A stretch of DNA of 40,762 bases from Bacteriovoracaceae bacterium (GCA_023137315.1 JAGLPP010000101.1:1-40762); one strand, 5' to 3'. Shown: positions 1 to 9,640, counted from the first letter of the stretch. Made by a program: numbers and translations. The notes: generated from the letters alone by a model not told the origin.

Positions 1-111
1 TCAGAAACGGTAGCCGAAAGCTGATTGCAGATTGCTGTGTACGGTAACGGAAACAAAAAAGCATATTGGCACTATCATAAAATTGAATGTATGATGGGGA
101 TCGTGCGTCAA

Positions 112-120
112 TGATATACT
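112..120 (+). promoter_or_regulatory. Putative extended -10 promoter of plsC
   Basis: The bases TGATATACT form an extended -10 element (TG, one base, TATACT) about 30 bp before the plsC start. No good -35 box is seen 17 bp upstream, which is common for extended -10 promoters. This is an inference from the motif only. Confidence 0.35.
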
Positions 121-149
121 GACATCGGACAGAAAACACGGAGAATTCC

Positions 150-866
150 ATGCTTTTAGGATTAAGAATATTTTTGATTTTTATCTGGATAAATATTGTG
201 ATTATCCCAGGTTTTATTACCCTTCTATTTTGGCCTCGAAATCCAAATATATTATGGGCCTGTTCCAGACTCGTTTCCATTGTCTCCTTTTATTTGATGG
301 GAATCGAATATGAAATGCGTGACAGTGAAATTTTTGATGGAAAAAGACCGGCCATTATCATTTCCAATCACCAGTCCATGCTTGATTTTCTCACCTGTTG
401 CGGAATCATAGCTCCAAGAACTGTCAGCGTTGGAAAGCATTCCATCCTGAAAATACCATTTTACGGACTTGCTTACTGGCTCAGTGGAAATATCCTTATC
501 AACAGAAAAAAGACCAAAAAGGCCCACAGAACAATCAATAAAATCTCTGCAGACATGATCGATCGTGATCTTTTTGTCTGGATCATGCCGGAAGGGACAA
601 GAAGTTACGGTGAAAAATTGCATAAATTCAAAAAAGGTGCCTTTCACGCAGCTATCGCAGCTGAAGTTCCAATTATTCCGGTCTGTATCAGCACCTACAA
701 AAAAAGTATCAATTTAAAAAAATGGAAATCCGGCAAAATTATCGCCCAGGTACTTCCCCCCATCTCCACAGATGGAATGGACAAATCCGACGTCACCGCA
801 CTTTCCGAAAAATGTCATAACATCATCAACGAAACGATCGAAAAGCTGGACATGGAACTAACGTAA
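150..866 (+). CDS. plsC: 1-acyl-sn-glycerol-3-phosphate acyltransferase (PlsC)
   Basis: This enzyme transfers a fatty acyl group to lysophosphatidic acid to give phosphatidic acid, the precursor of membrane phospholipids, at the inner membrane. The two family hallmarks are present: the catalytic HX4D motif at residues 74-79 (NHQSMLD) and the substrate-binding PEGTRS motif at 147-152. A hydrophobic N-terminal segment (about residues 5-30) is the expected membrane anchor, and 238 residues is the normal length. The ATG has a GGAG Shine-Dalgarno sequence six bases upstream. The last 9 bp overlap the end of the convergent rsmJ gene. Assignment to the family is firm; acyl-donor preference cannot be read from the sequence. 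Confidence 0.93.
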   Translation: MLLGLRIFLIFIWINIVIIPGFITLLFWPRNPNILWACSRLVSIVSFYLMGIEYEMRDSEIFDGKRPAIIISNHQSMLDFLTCCGIIAPRTVSVGKHSILKIPFYGLAYWLSGNILINRKKTKKAHRTINKISADMIDRDLFVWIMPEGTRSYGEKLHKFKKGAFHAAIAAEVPIIPVCISTYKKSINLKKWKSGKIIAQVLPPISTDGMDKSDVTALSEKCHNIINETIEKLDMELT

Positions 867-1619
867 ATAAACATCATACCGCGTGGTTTTTCCCTTAAAA
901 CGAAGACTCGGGGTTTTGTTCCCAAAATCATCCCCTTTCAATGATCTCTTGATTACAAGGCGTGGTACTTCAATTTTTTTCGCAAAATTAAAGATTTTTT
1001 CCGGAGGATCATTTGGTAAGACAACCTCCTGGAATATGCGCATCTCCTTTCTCGGAAGTGCCTTTCTCTCGCGCACATCCTCGTACATTGGATCATAATA
1101 AAGAACATCAGGCATTTGTATATTTTGCGAAAGATTCACCATTGGATCTGAAATCTCAAGGGAAAAATTTTCAAGCATTGCGCCAGTTACGACATTTTTA
1201 GAGGCACGCAAAAATGCATCGAAAAGAAGAAGTCCTACAATTTCATCCCTTTCAAACGCCGCCACTTTTACACCAAATGAGAGAATCAACATTGAGTCCT
1301 TTCCTGTCCCGCAGGTCAAATCCCAGACAAAGGGCCTTTTTCCCTTCCCAACTCCTAGGGCACACGCAAGAGACTCCTTTTTAAGCGAGTAATTCATTCT
1401 TCGATGATACAATAATTGCTTTTCAAAATTGAAGCTGATGGGGTTCTCTCCACGTGCCCGTGCGTGTGAAGACGATAATGATAATCCCTTCTCATCATAC
1501 ACAAGAAGATTTACTTCGCTTTTTGGATCACCATCAGCGAGATTCATCCCGGCAATCCTGCTTTCCAGCTCTTTTGGCAGTATATCCGTATTTGGAATGA
1601 ATATTTCAACATCTCGCAT
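858..1619 (-). CDS. rsmJ: 16S rRNA (guanine(1516)-N(2))-methyltransferase RsmJ
   Basis: RsmJ methylates N2 of G1516 in 16S rRNA using S-adenosylmethionine. The SAM-binding motif I lies at residues 100-109 (DLTCGTGKDS). The family-specific catalytic block DPMYEDVRERKALPRKEMR lies at 176-194 and matches the DPM...K..L..KEMR signature of RsmJ (YhiQ). The length of 253 residues agrees with the family. The gene is divergent from gcvP, with 79 bp between the starts, and convergent with plsC (9-bp overlap). The Shine-Dalgarno sequence is weak. Other class I methyltransferases lack the DPM/KEMR block, so the specific name is fairly safe. Confidence 0.88.
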   Translation of the reverse strand: MRDVEIFIPNTDILPKELESRIAGMNLADGDPKSEVNLLVYDEKGLSLSSSHARARGENPISFNFEKQLLYHRRMNYSLKKESLACALGVGKGKRPFVWDLTCGTGKDSMLILSFGVKVAAFERDEIVGLLLFDAFLRASKNVVTGAMLENFSLEISDPMVNLSQNIQMPDVLYYDPMYEDVRERKALPRKEMRIFQEVVLPNDPPEKIFNFAKKIEVPRLVIKRSLKGDDFGNKTPSLRFKGKTTRYDVYLR

Positions 1620-1698
1620 AATCTCATAATACTGGATAAAATGCGTCCTTTCATGTTAAATATCAAATTTTAACCCCAAGCTCAGAAAAGGACGTGAA

Positions 1699-4600
1699 AT
1701 GACAACGAAATTCCAGGATCTTCCCTATGATGTCAAAAAACTTCCACGTGAACTCGCACCTGACTATATTTCCGCCACCGATCAGGAAATCAATGAAATG
1801 CTTTCGGAAATCGGTCTTTCCAAACTTGAAGATCTCTATTCACATATTCCACAAGATATAAAGTTCCAAACCACCCCGGAAATTTGTGAAAAACTCGACT
1901 ATCTTCCACTCATTGATCATGTAAAGAAAATAGCAGAAAAAAATAAGATAAAGACATCGTTTATTGGAGATGGACTGAAAAATTACAAGGTCATGGACAT
2001 CGTAAATCATGTAAGCAACGTTCGCGGCCTGGCAACGGCCTACACACCGTACCAGCCTGAGCGCAGCCAGGGTACGCTTACAAGCCTGTATCTTTATTCC
2101 AGTGCCCTTTCATCTCTGACCGGTTTTGAAGCGGTAAATGCCTCCATGTACGACCGCGCAACCTGTCTTTTTGAGGCCCTGAACAGTTCACTCACAATTG
2201 TTCGCGGGGCCAACACCGTCATCGTTCTTGAGTCCAATTATCCAGGCGATCTTGAGGTTATCAAAACCCTGGCCAAAGAAACAAAAATGAATGTCATTAC
2301 CGTGCCAATTAATACAGATACGGGAACCACAGACATTTCAATGATCAAAAAAACACTCAAAAATATTTCAGGAAAACCATCCGCAATCGCCTTCCCACAG
2401 GTAAATTCACTTGGAAATCTTGAAGATGTTCATTCCATAACCGATCTTTGTCATGAGATGAATCTTATGGCCGTCGCAGTCATTGATCCAATGCTGATTT
2501 CAAACAATTGCCTTGTACCTCCGTCAGCGTATGGTACCAGTGGTGGTGCCCATATTTTTGTGGCCGAGGGACAACATCTGGCAATAGGCCCGAACTTCGG
2601 TGGACCTGGACTTGGAATTTTCGGCGTCCGTTACAATCTTAAAAACAAGCTGGCCATACGTTCCACTCCCGGCAGATATGTCGGCAAGGGGAAGGACAGC
2701 GAAGAAAACGACGCTCTCTGCATGGTTCTTTCCACCAGGGAACAACACATAAGAAGGGACAAGGCCGGAAGTAATATATGCTCCAATGAATCCTATATCG
2801 CCACTCTTGCCGGAGCATCCATGCTCGAACGTGGTGCCAAAGGCATAGCTAAATCAGCACAAATTGCACGAAAAATGGCACTTAAAGCAATTGATATTTT
2901 CACTTCATATGACGGAATCAGACAGGCATTTTCCAATACACCGTTTTTTAATGAATTCACTCTCATTACTCCAATCAAGGCCTTTGAGCTTATCAACAGA
3001 GCTAAAGAAGATGGATTACACATAGGAGTTGATGTTTCCGAGCGCGCTGGAGACAAAAGAGGTAATCATTTGATGGTCTCATGCTCCGATATCCATACCA
3101 ATGAGGAACTCAAAAAACTTGACGTCTTTCTTTCCAAGATCTTTCAAAAAGCTAATGGCCCGTGCACGACTGCGGATATTCCCAAAAACCATCTTAGAAA
3201 TGATGAAGTGAAGCTTCCGGAATTTTCAACGAAAGAGCTTCAAAAATTTTACGATGAGCTTGGAAACCAGAATATCAGTCCGGACAACACAATATATCCC
3301 CTTGGCTCATGTACAATGAAATACAATCCATTTGTGAATGAATATCTCGCAAACCTCCCCGGTTTCACTGATGTCCACCCACAGGCACCTGAAGATGATT
3401 GCCAGGGATGTCTTGAAATTCTTCATGAAACCCAGCAGATGTTTAAAAAGATGACAGGCCTTCCGGGTGTCGCACTGGTACCTGTGGCCGGAGCGCAGGG
3501 AGAGCTTGTTGGTATCAAAATGTTTCAGGCATGGCACCGCGATCGTGGTGAGGGAGATACAAGAAATATAATTTTAATCTTAAAATCCGCACACGGAACC
3601 AATCCGGCCACGGCAACCATGGCCGGCCTTGAAACGAAAAAAATCAATGGAACAAGACAGGGAATCATTGAAATAGGTGCAAATTCAAAAGGCCAGATAG
3701 ACATGGATGAACTTCAAAATGTCATCAGCGAATATGGCCCGCGAATTTGTGGCATAATGGTCACCAATCCAAACACCTCAGGAATTTTTGAGGAAAACTT
3801 CAAGGAGATGGCCGATCTTATCCATGAGGCCGGTGGACTTGTTTACATGGACGGTGCCAACATGAACGCCATCGCAGGATGGGTCGATTTTGAAAAAATG
3901 GGAGTCGATGCGGCCCACAACAATCTTCACAAAACATGGTCTATTCCACACGGCGGAGGAGGCCCGGGAGATGCAATTGTTGCCGTAAGCGAAAAGCTGC
4001 TCGACTACATTCCAGGAATCCAGGTAAAAAAGAATGGAGACCTGTATGAAACTTACATAACACCAAAAAGCATAGGAAACTTCCACCGCCACTTTGGTAA
4101 CTTTGCTCACAAGGTTCGGGCGTATGCCTATTTAAAAGCACTCGGAAGTTCCGGCATCAAAAGAATGGCCGCAGTTGCCGTACTCTCATCACGCTACCTT
4201 TTTCATAAGCTACAAAAAAGCTTCCAGACACTACCGGCCGACACACTTTCTGTTCCAAGAATGCACGAATTCATCCTTACTCTGGACAATAGCGACTTTG
4301 AAAAAATCACACATGCAGGAATACCAAAACCAAACATCATCGCCCAGATCGGAAAACTGTTTTTGGATTTCGGACTTCATGCGCCGACAGTGGCCTTTCC
4401 AGAGATATTCGGACTTATGGTTGAACCAACAGAATCCTTTACAAAGGCCGAGCTTGACCGCTTCGTCCAGGTTGTAAAAATTATAAGAAAAATCATAAAT
4501 GAGCATCCTGAAACACTGAAAACAGTTCCTCATTTTACGCCGGTAAGAAAAGTTGATGAAGTCGGTGCCAATAAAAACCTCAACCTCTTTGAACCAATAG

Positions 4601-4704
4601 ATGAGCTTCCAAAAGTAAAATCGAACGTAATCGCCCCTTCAAAACTCAGCTCTATGGATGTTGAGGAAATTTTCAAGGAAATTATAAAAAGCTCTCAATC
4701 ATAA
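1699..4704 (+). CDS. gcvP: Glycine dehydrogenase (decarboxylating), GcvPA-GcvPB-type single chain
   Basis: This is the P-protein of the glycine cleavage system: a PLP enzyme that decarboxylates glycine and passes the aminomethyl group to lipoyl-GcvH. Residues about 30-480 resemble the GcvPA subunit (AYTPYQPERSQGTL, TREQHIRRDKAGSNIC). Residues about 490-1001 resemble GcvPB (GSCTMKYNP at 536-544, SAHGTNPATA, NLHKTWSIPHGGGGPG). The PLP lysine is expected at K745 in NLHKT. The chain is 1001 residues, a little longer than the one-chain GcvP of Escherichia coli. The GSCTMKYNP form is the one I associate with the two-subunit enzyme, so this looks like a fusion of that type. An AAAAGGA Shine-Dalgarno sequence precedes the ATG. 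No gcvT, gcvH or glycine riboswitch is visible nearby. The 3' end overlaps the convergent neighbour by 10 bp. Confidence 0.92.
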   Translation: MTTKFQDLPYDVKKLPRELAPDYISATDQEINEMLSEIGLSKLEDLYSHIPQDIKFQTTPEICEKLDYLPLIDHVKKIAEKNKIKTSFIGDGLKNYKVMDIVNHVSNVRGLATAYTPYQPERSQGTLTSLYLYSSALSSLTGFEAVNASMYDRATCLFEALNSSLTIVRGANTVIVLESNYPGDLEVIKTLAKETKMNVITVPINTDTGTTDISMIKKTLKNISGKPSAIAFPQVNSLGNLEDVHSITDLCHEMNLMAVAVIDPMLISNNCLVPPSAYGTSGGAHIFVAEGQHLAIGPNFGGPGLGIFGVRYNLKNKLAIRSTPGRYVGKGKDSEENDALCMVLSTREQHIRRDKAGSNICSNESYIATLAGASMLERGAKGIAKSAQIARKMALKAIDIFTSYDGIRQAFSNTPFFNEFTLITPIKAFELINRAKEDGLHIGVDVSERAGDKRGNHLMVSCSDIHTNEELKKLDVFLSKIFQKANGPCTTADIPKNHLRNDEVKLPEFSTKELQKFYDELGNQNISPDNTIYPLGSCTMKYNPFVNEYLANLPGFTDVHPQAPEDDCQGCLEILHETQQMFKKMTGLPGVALVPVAGAQGELVGIKMFQAWHRDRGEGDTRNIILILKSAHGTNPATATMAGLETKKINGTRQGIIEIGANSKGQIDMDELQNVISEYGPRICGIMVTNPNTSGIFEENFKEMADLIHEAGGLVYMDGANMNAIAGWVDFEKMGVDAAHNNLHKTWSIPHGGGGPGDAIVAVSEKLLDYIPGIQVKKNGDLYETYITPKSIGNFHRHFGNFAHKVRAYAYLKALGSSGIKRMAAVAVLSSRYLFHKLQKSFQTLPADTLSVPRMHEFILTLDNSDFEKITHAGIPKPNIIAQIGKLFLDFGLHAPTVAFPEIFGLMVEPTESFTKAELDRFVQVVKIIRKIINEHPETLKTVPHFTPVRKVDEVGANKNLNLFEPIDELPKVKSNVIAPSKLSSMDVEEIFKEIIKSSQS

Positions 4705-5897
4705 TAAAGATCATATCCCCAATTGGCACCAAGCTCCTGTTCTTTCAGAACTTTCTTATAATTACCAACAGTGCTGCCAGCGGGATTCTTCCACAAAAGA
4801 ATATTGTAAATGACTCCTGGAATCCTGATCATTGATTTATATCTTTTAGCGGGTTTTGTGGCCGCCGCCACGGCATCTTTTTTTAAAAAACCATACTGTG
4901 CAAGACGATAGGAAACGGATGCCATGGACCAGAAGTGATAAGGCCGGAGCGTAAATGCCTGCATCTGCTCATCGCTCAATCCGTCGGTAATATTTCTCGG
5001 TAAAAGTTTTCCCGATGAACAGGTCTTTCCGTATGTTTCCATTTTTAAATAAATCTCGCTGGCATCCTTTATGGCCCGGAATTTTTTATTAAATTCAGCA
5101 GGAGACATGTTTTGTTCCATCCATGCCTTGAAATCGCGTATAAGATAAAGGCGCTGGGAACCAAGAACACCGAAAAGATCCATTGCAAGTTCCACATTCC
5201 CTCCACTACAACGAATCGCCATATCAAAAACGTTATCATTGCAATCGTAGTGGTCAATATTTTTTAAAACACATCCGGCAACTTCAGCAATGTTTGTATG
5301 CTCCAATCTTGAAAAAGCAATCTGCGGCATAATGCTTGAAAAAGGCGTCCTCGCCATAAGAATATCATTCACGGCCCTTTTCAAAGTTCCGTAGGAACCC
5401 TGCAGGTTAAATGGTTTTATTATCTTTTCCATGCCGGAAAACTTTTCGCTTCCAAGAGCAATGAACTCCGAAAGGGACATCCCCTTCAAGTCCCTTCCAG
5501 ACCATTCAGGATAATCTGTTTTTGAATTATATGAGAGAGTATCCATCCAGTCTGCGTAAAGCTCATCGCGAAAGTTCAAAAGATACAACATGTAATCCCG
5601 CTCACTTCCACTAAAAAATCTTCTGTAATCATCCCCTTGTTCAAAATAGATCACAAAATCAACAAAAAGAAAGCGGTTATGGGAGCACATCTCCCCTGTG
5701 TCGGCATTTCCAGCAATCCTTACGGCATCAATAAAATCACGCGCCTGCCCGGAATTGATGAGTTTGGTGATTTCCCTTTTCATCCCTGAATACTTCAATG
5801 GATATTTTGTAGGAAGAAGCCTCTTTTCACAGAACGCATCCGCAAAAACGCTTTTTGAAATTAAAATCAAAAATAGCAAAATAAAAATATATCTCAT
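4695..5897 (-). CDS. Exported protein of unknown function
   Basis: I do not recognise this protein. It starts with a clear Sec signal peptide (MRYIFILLFLILISKSVFA) and continues as a mostly helical, soluble-looking chain of about 380 residues with several cysteines that could form disulfides in the periplasm. A longer start at 5921 is possible but adds nine polar residues before the signal peptide; the internal ATG at 5897, preceded by AGGAATGGCGG, is preferred. It is transcribed after the exported 494-residue protein, with a 33-bp gap. Both proteins have a similar block near the C-terminus (FWSMASVSYRLAQYGF here, YHYMTASLLAYEVKRAGY there), which suggests distant relatedness. No catalytic motif was found. 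Confidence 0.75.
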   Translation of the reverse strand: MRYIFILLFLILISKSVFADAFCEKRLLPTKYPLKYSGMKREITKLINSGQARDFIDAVRIAGNADTGEMCSHNRFLFVDFVIYFEQGDDYRRFFSGSERDYMLYLLNFRDELYADWMDTLSYNSKTDYPEWSGRDLKGMSLSEFIALGSEKFSGMEKIIKPFNLQGSYGTLKRAVNDILMARTPFSSIMPQIAFSRLEHTNIAEVAGCVLKNIDHYDCNDNVFDMAIRCSGGNVELAMDLFGVLGSQRLYLIRDFKAWMEQNMSPAEFNKKFRAIKDASEIYLKMETYGKTCSSGKLLPRNITDGLSDEQMQAFTLRPYHFWSMASVSYRLAQYGFLKKDAVAAATKPAKRYKSMIRIPGVIYNILLWKNPAGSTVGNYKKVLKEQELGANWGYDLYYD

Positions 5898-5930
5898 AAT
5901 ACCGCCATTCCTGTTCTCCATGGTATCTTT

Positions 5931-7415
5931 CTAATGGCCTCTTCTAAGCCGTCTCAACCTTCTTTTCCTCATAAGACGACGCCGCTCCAATCTTCTTTGT
6001 TCTTTTTCGTATTCTGGAGTGCCTGGAGTCTTTTTCAACCTTTCAATATGTTTTTTGGCGCATTCAACTCCAAGTTTTCCACCATATCTCCCGGCCTTGA
6101 CTCCGGTTCTATAACCTTGCCGCTTAATAATATCTACAACGTAAGAAATTCCGTCTTCCTTGATCCTGTCCTTCTTCAAGGCCTTTAAAAGTTTATGTGT
6201 CTTGTAGGCCACCTTTGATAAAATCGCCATCAAACGTGCCGTAACCGATGAGTAACCTGCCCGTTTCACCTCATAGGCTAAAAGTGAGGCAGTCATATAG
6301 TGATAAAAGCCGGGATTGCGCTCAAACTTGTGGTAGGGAAAAACATCCTGCAAATACTTCTTCGATAAAATGTCCCTGATATCCCGAAACTTCCAAAAAT
6401 AAGTCTCAAGCAACATGGCCTTCAGTGGTTTTTCACCGTATTGAACATCAAGCGAAGGCATGTTTCTGGTGGAGTATGCCAGTACATAAATTGCGTCCCG
6501 CTCGGAGAAACCGGCCCTCACGGTTTTATTTATAACAAATGAAAAAAATGGAAAATGGACAAGGTTCTCATTCCTTAGTCTGAGCCATTCACTCTCAGCA
6601 TCGTAAACAACCTTTAGAACCTCCTCAAGATAATCAAGTTTGAGCAGCTCATCATAAACGTATAACGTGAAACCATTGATGGAAAACTGACGTCTTGGAA
6701 ATGCCGCCTCCGCCGAAGATATTTTCTGGTTCAGCTTTACAAGTTTTTTACATCCAATCACACATATCTTCATGGCCTTTGCTTCAAGATCACTTATTTT
6801 CTTTACAACAGAACAGGTTTCCTCCTTCCTTCTATATTTATTAGCGGCATCACTCACGTTCTCACGAAAGTAATCATTAGCGATATAGTACCCCTTTATA
6901 TTGCGCTCAAAAAACTCCATCGTTTCCCTGTAGCGATCATGGGCCGGGGTGAGCGATTCAAGTGGAATTGCTGCCCCTTCACCATCAACCCGCGTCCATC
7001 CACCAACAGGTGGAACAGTACTAACAAGTCCATCGCAATAAGCTTCAAGCTCGGGACTCATGGCCTCCAGATAGGACTTTAATGAAATCGAAAGATCAAT
7101 ATCCATTTCCGGATTGGAATTCAAAATTTCTTTATAAATTTCTGCCGGATGATCTTCACTTTTACGAATTTTTTTAACAAGAGGATACCCCAACACCGGA
7201 GATGTCGGCTCAATGATCCTTTTGTGTTCTGGATTTTCAAGTACAAACTGCACTGGAGACAAACTTTCCCTTGCCTCTCCGAGCGCGGCAAATGGTGCGG
7301 AAAACAACCCATTACGCTCCAACAAATCTTCAAAATTCCTATTTGGCTGCAATGCCCCCAGGGCAATACATGGAAGTAATACCGTAAAAACCAGGATCGT
7401 TTTTTTCAGCTTCAT
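5931..7415 (-). CDS. Exported protein of unknown function with strongly basic C-terminal tail
   Basis: The family is not recognised. An N-terminal signal peptide (MKLKKTILVFTVLLPCIALG) predicts export. The mature chain is about 475 residues, helical in character, with conserved-looking aromatic patches around residues 290-420. The last 25 residues are almost all arginine, lysine and leucine, ending in RLRRLRRGH, and could bind nucleic acid, lipopolysaccharide or other polyanions; this is inference. It is the first gene of a two-gene minus-strand unit with the 400-residue exported protein. It is divergent from the response-regulator-like gene across a 169-bp promoter region. Confidence 0.75.
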   Translation of the reverse strand: MKLKKTILVFTVLLPCIALGALQPNRNFEDLLERNGLFSAPFAALGEARESLSPVQFVLENPEHKRIIEPTSPVLGYPLVKKIRKSEDHPAEIYKEILNSNPEMDIDLSISLKSYLEAMSPELEAYCDGLVSTVPPVGGWTRVDGEGAAIPLESLTPAHDRYRETMEFFERNIKGYYIANDYFRENVSDAANKYRRKEETCSVVKKISDLEAKAMKICVIGCKKLVKLNQKISSAEAAFPRRQFSINGFTLYVYDELLKLDYLEEVLKVVYDAESEWLRLRNENLVHFPFFSFVINKTVRAGFSERDAIYVLAYSTRNMPSLDVQYGEKPLKAMLLETYFWKFRDIRDILSKKYLQDVFPYHKFERNPGFYHYMTASLLAYEVKRAGYSSVTARLMAILSKVAYKTHKLLKALKKDRIKEDGISYVVDIIKRQGYRTGVKAGRYGGKLGVECAKKHIERLKKTPGTPEYEKEQRRLERRRLMRKRRLRRLRRGH

Positions 7416-7547
7416 TTACGTCCCCTTATGACACAAAACAGGAATATAGTAACAGTTCTAGCAATTTCAACGCACTGCGTAAAGCTGGTTGTAATTTTTA
7501 TAAGGACATAGAACAAGGCGACATGTAAAATAAGGTAGATATAGGTG

Positions 7548-7553
7548 TATAAT
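7548..7553 (+). promoter_or_regulatory. Putative -10 box of the HD-GYP-like gene
   Basis: A perfect TATAAT sits 31 bp before the ATG at 7585. No convincing -35 hexamer is seen at 17 bp spacing, so the promoter is only suggested. Confidence 0.3.
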
Positions 7554-7584
7554 CCGTTCTTAATAATAACTGGTTGGAGCTGCG

Positions 7585-8934
7585 ATGAGTAAGACAGTCC
7601 TTGTTGGGGATGATTCCGTTCAGATGGATTTATTTTCCTTGAATCTTAAGGCATATGTCGGGACAGAGACAATAATTCTTGATTCTGCAGAAAAACTAAG
7701 AATGTTTTTGGAGCTGGATACCTCCATTGACTTGATTATCACACATGACAAAATTGATATTGAGCCTACAGCACAAAAAATCCATACACTGCTTCAAAAA
7801 AAGAAGCTCTCTGTTCCCTTGTGTGTAATCGGCCCTAAAGACGGCACAATAAAATGTGAAAGATTTTTGCCAAAAAATGTTGATATAAAGGAGTTAATCA
7901 AAACTGTTGCCAGAATTTTTGATATTACGGCAAAAGATATGATCAAACAGTCTGTTGGAGATTATTATCCTGTTCCAATAAGCTTTTTTTCGCGAATGAA
8001 TATTCCGGTATGCGATGTTTTTTTGAGATTAAATGCTTCTGACGGTGACTACCAGTACATCTGTAAATTTAAAGCAGGCAACGACCTGGATTCCAAGCTT
8101 TTGGGCGAATATCAAAAAAAGGGAATTGCCAATCTTTATGTCCCCTCCATCTCAAGACTCAAATTCACCAACAATCTGTCGGAGCAGACAATTGAAATTT
8201 TAAAAAGCGCAACAGTCACACCAGATAGCAGGATTTCCACGGCCGATGTTGCAATGAATCTTATGGTTGATGAACTTGAAAGTGTGGGGCTCACGGAAAA
8301 TACGGCAGAATTGGCGAATAACTGCATAAACTCCATTCAAAAAACAATTAAGGAATATCCCAAACTTAACAATCTCCTTGAAAGATTGTTAAATTCCCCC
8401 GAATCATGGCTTTATAAATATTGTCAGATTTTAACTTTTGTCTCACATCATATTATTGACAATTCAGACTGGGGAAGTGACGAGCAAAAAGAAAAAATAT
8501 CCTTTGTTGTTTTTTTCCAAGACATTGCTTTTATGACAAAAAAGCTTAATCCTGAAAAACTTGCGCCAATCCATTCCAAGGAAGAATTTATGAATGCCTC
8601 TTTGGAAAAAAATGAAAGCAATGTGGTTTTACAACATGCACTCATGGCCGCCGATTTAGTAAGGGAATTCAACAGGGCACCAATGGAAGCGGATGTCATT
8701 ATCAGACAACATCATGGCAGTTACAACGGAGTGGGTTTTCCAGATTCCATCTCACACAACATTTCGCATTTAGCACAGGTTTCGGTCATTGCTCAAAGTT
8801 TTACGCGGGAAATAATGAAAATCAACGATATCAATACTTTCATTTCCACGGACGTTATTAAAAAATTAAAGATAAAGTACCCGACACACCGTCTTGGAAA
8901 AATTGTGAACAACCTGAGTACCTTGAAATTTTAA
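7585..8934 (+). CDS. Receiver-like / degenerate HD-GYP domain protein
   Basis: The order is an N-terminal receiver-like domain (about 1-115), a middle domain (about 125-200) and a C-terminal HD-GYP-like domain (about 270-440). In the receiver, the acidic pair D9/D10 and lysine K97 are present, but the usual phospho-aspartate position (IITHD, residues 51-55) carries His54 followed by Asp55. In the HD-GYP part, the metal-binding HD pair reads Q312-D313 (FFQDIAF), while H351 and H376-H377 remain and the GYP motif reads GVGFP (382-386). Intact HD-GYP domains hydrolyse cyclic di-GMP. The loss of the HD histidine suggests a binding or scaffold role rather than catalysis. The ATG has a GGAG Shine-Dalgarno sequence. 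It appears monocistronic. Confidence 0.72.
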   Translation: MSKTVLVGDDSVQMDLFSLNLKAYVGTETIILDSAEKLRMFLELDTSIDLIITHDKIDIEPTAQKIHTLLQKKKLSVPLCVIGPKDGTIKCERFLPKNVDIKELIKTVARIFDITAKDMIKQSVGDYYPVPISFFSRMNIPVCDVFLRLNASDGDYQYICKFKAGNDLDSKLLGEYQKKGIANLYVPSISRLKFTNNLSEQTIEILKSATVTPDSRISTADVAMNLMVDELESVGLTENTAELANNCINSIQKTIKEYPKLNNLLERLLNSPESWLYKYCQILTFVSHHIIDNSDWGSDEQKEKISFVVFFQDIAFMTKKLNPEKLAPIHSKEEFMNASLEKNESNVVLQHALMAADLVREFNRAPMEADVIIRQHHGSYNGVGFPDSISHNISHLAQVSVIAQSFTREIMKINDINTFISTDVIKKLKIKYPTHRLGKIVNNLSTLKF

Positions 8935-9043
8935 TCTGTTTAAAATTTTTACATCATCAATTACGTAACCCCTTAAAATCAGGATACTTCTTCGGCATCA
9001 AATATGCATCTAAATAATCAGACCACTACGCATGGGAGAACAC

Positions 9044-9640
9044 GTGCAGGCAATTTGGAACGGAATCTACATTAATTTTCTCTTAACAGGAATACTGATT
9101 TTTTCCATCACGAACAGCTCCGCCTTTATGGCCCCTACTCCCAAACTAAAAAAAATCAAGCTTGAAATCCATACATCATTCAAAAAAAACAAGAAGGTTT
9201 GGGGCACCTACAGACTTTCCAAGGAACAATTTTGGGGTTCGGAAAAAACCGAAGATAAATTATCCCAAATCACCTCCGATCAACATCAATTCCCCAAGGA
9301 GACTCTGATCTTCAAAGGAGGCCACCTGTTCTTCATCAATTCAATTCAAGATGAGTATGGAAAAAGCAAGCTGCGGGTTAAAACATTTCCCTACACCTAT
9401 AAAAATAAAAATTTCACAGTGAAATTTTCCGAAAAAAAGGAATGCCTCCTCGAACTGTATCGAATAAAGATCAAAAACCTTTTGATTAAATACGGAGGTC
9501 TTGAAAAAAAACTGGCCAACCTTGACCCTGATCAGATTGAAATAGAATCAATGAAATGCCAAAAATCTAAATCCGGGCTTGATTGTCGTCTCCCAATCGT
9601 CCTGAATGTACCTGCCTCAACCAACTTCCCCCCAATCTAA
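9044..9640 (+). CDS. Exported protein of unknown function
   Basis: A GTG at 9044 is preferred over the ATG at 9032, because a GGGAG Shine-Dalgarno sequence lies six bases before it and none lies before the ATG. The N-terminus then has a hydrophobic segment (about residues 7-25, ending in ITNSSA) typical of a signal peptide, followed by a basic, beta-rich-looking chain of about 170 residues with three cysteines in its C-terminal third. I recognise no domain. It stands alone between two intergenic regions. Confidence 0.6.
   Translation: MQAIWNGIYINFLLTGILIFSITNSSAFMAPTPKLKKIKLEIHTSFKKNKKVWGTYRLSKEQFWGSEKTEDKLSQITSDQHQFPKETLIFKGGHLFFINSIQDEYGKSKLRVKTFPYTYKNKNFTVKFSEKKECLLELYRIKIKNLLIKYGGLEKKLANLDPDQIEIESMKCQKSKSGLDCRLPIVLNVPASTNFPPI

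Noticed and set aside
1-78. Minus-strand frame ending in an outer-membrane-barrel-like C-terminus (HSNLQSAFGYRF, stop at 1-3)
   Set aside because: The frame runs back through the plsC promoter and start, and the only in-frame ATG gives 25 residues. It is most likely chance, though it resembles the last strand of a barrel protein.
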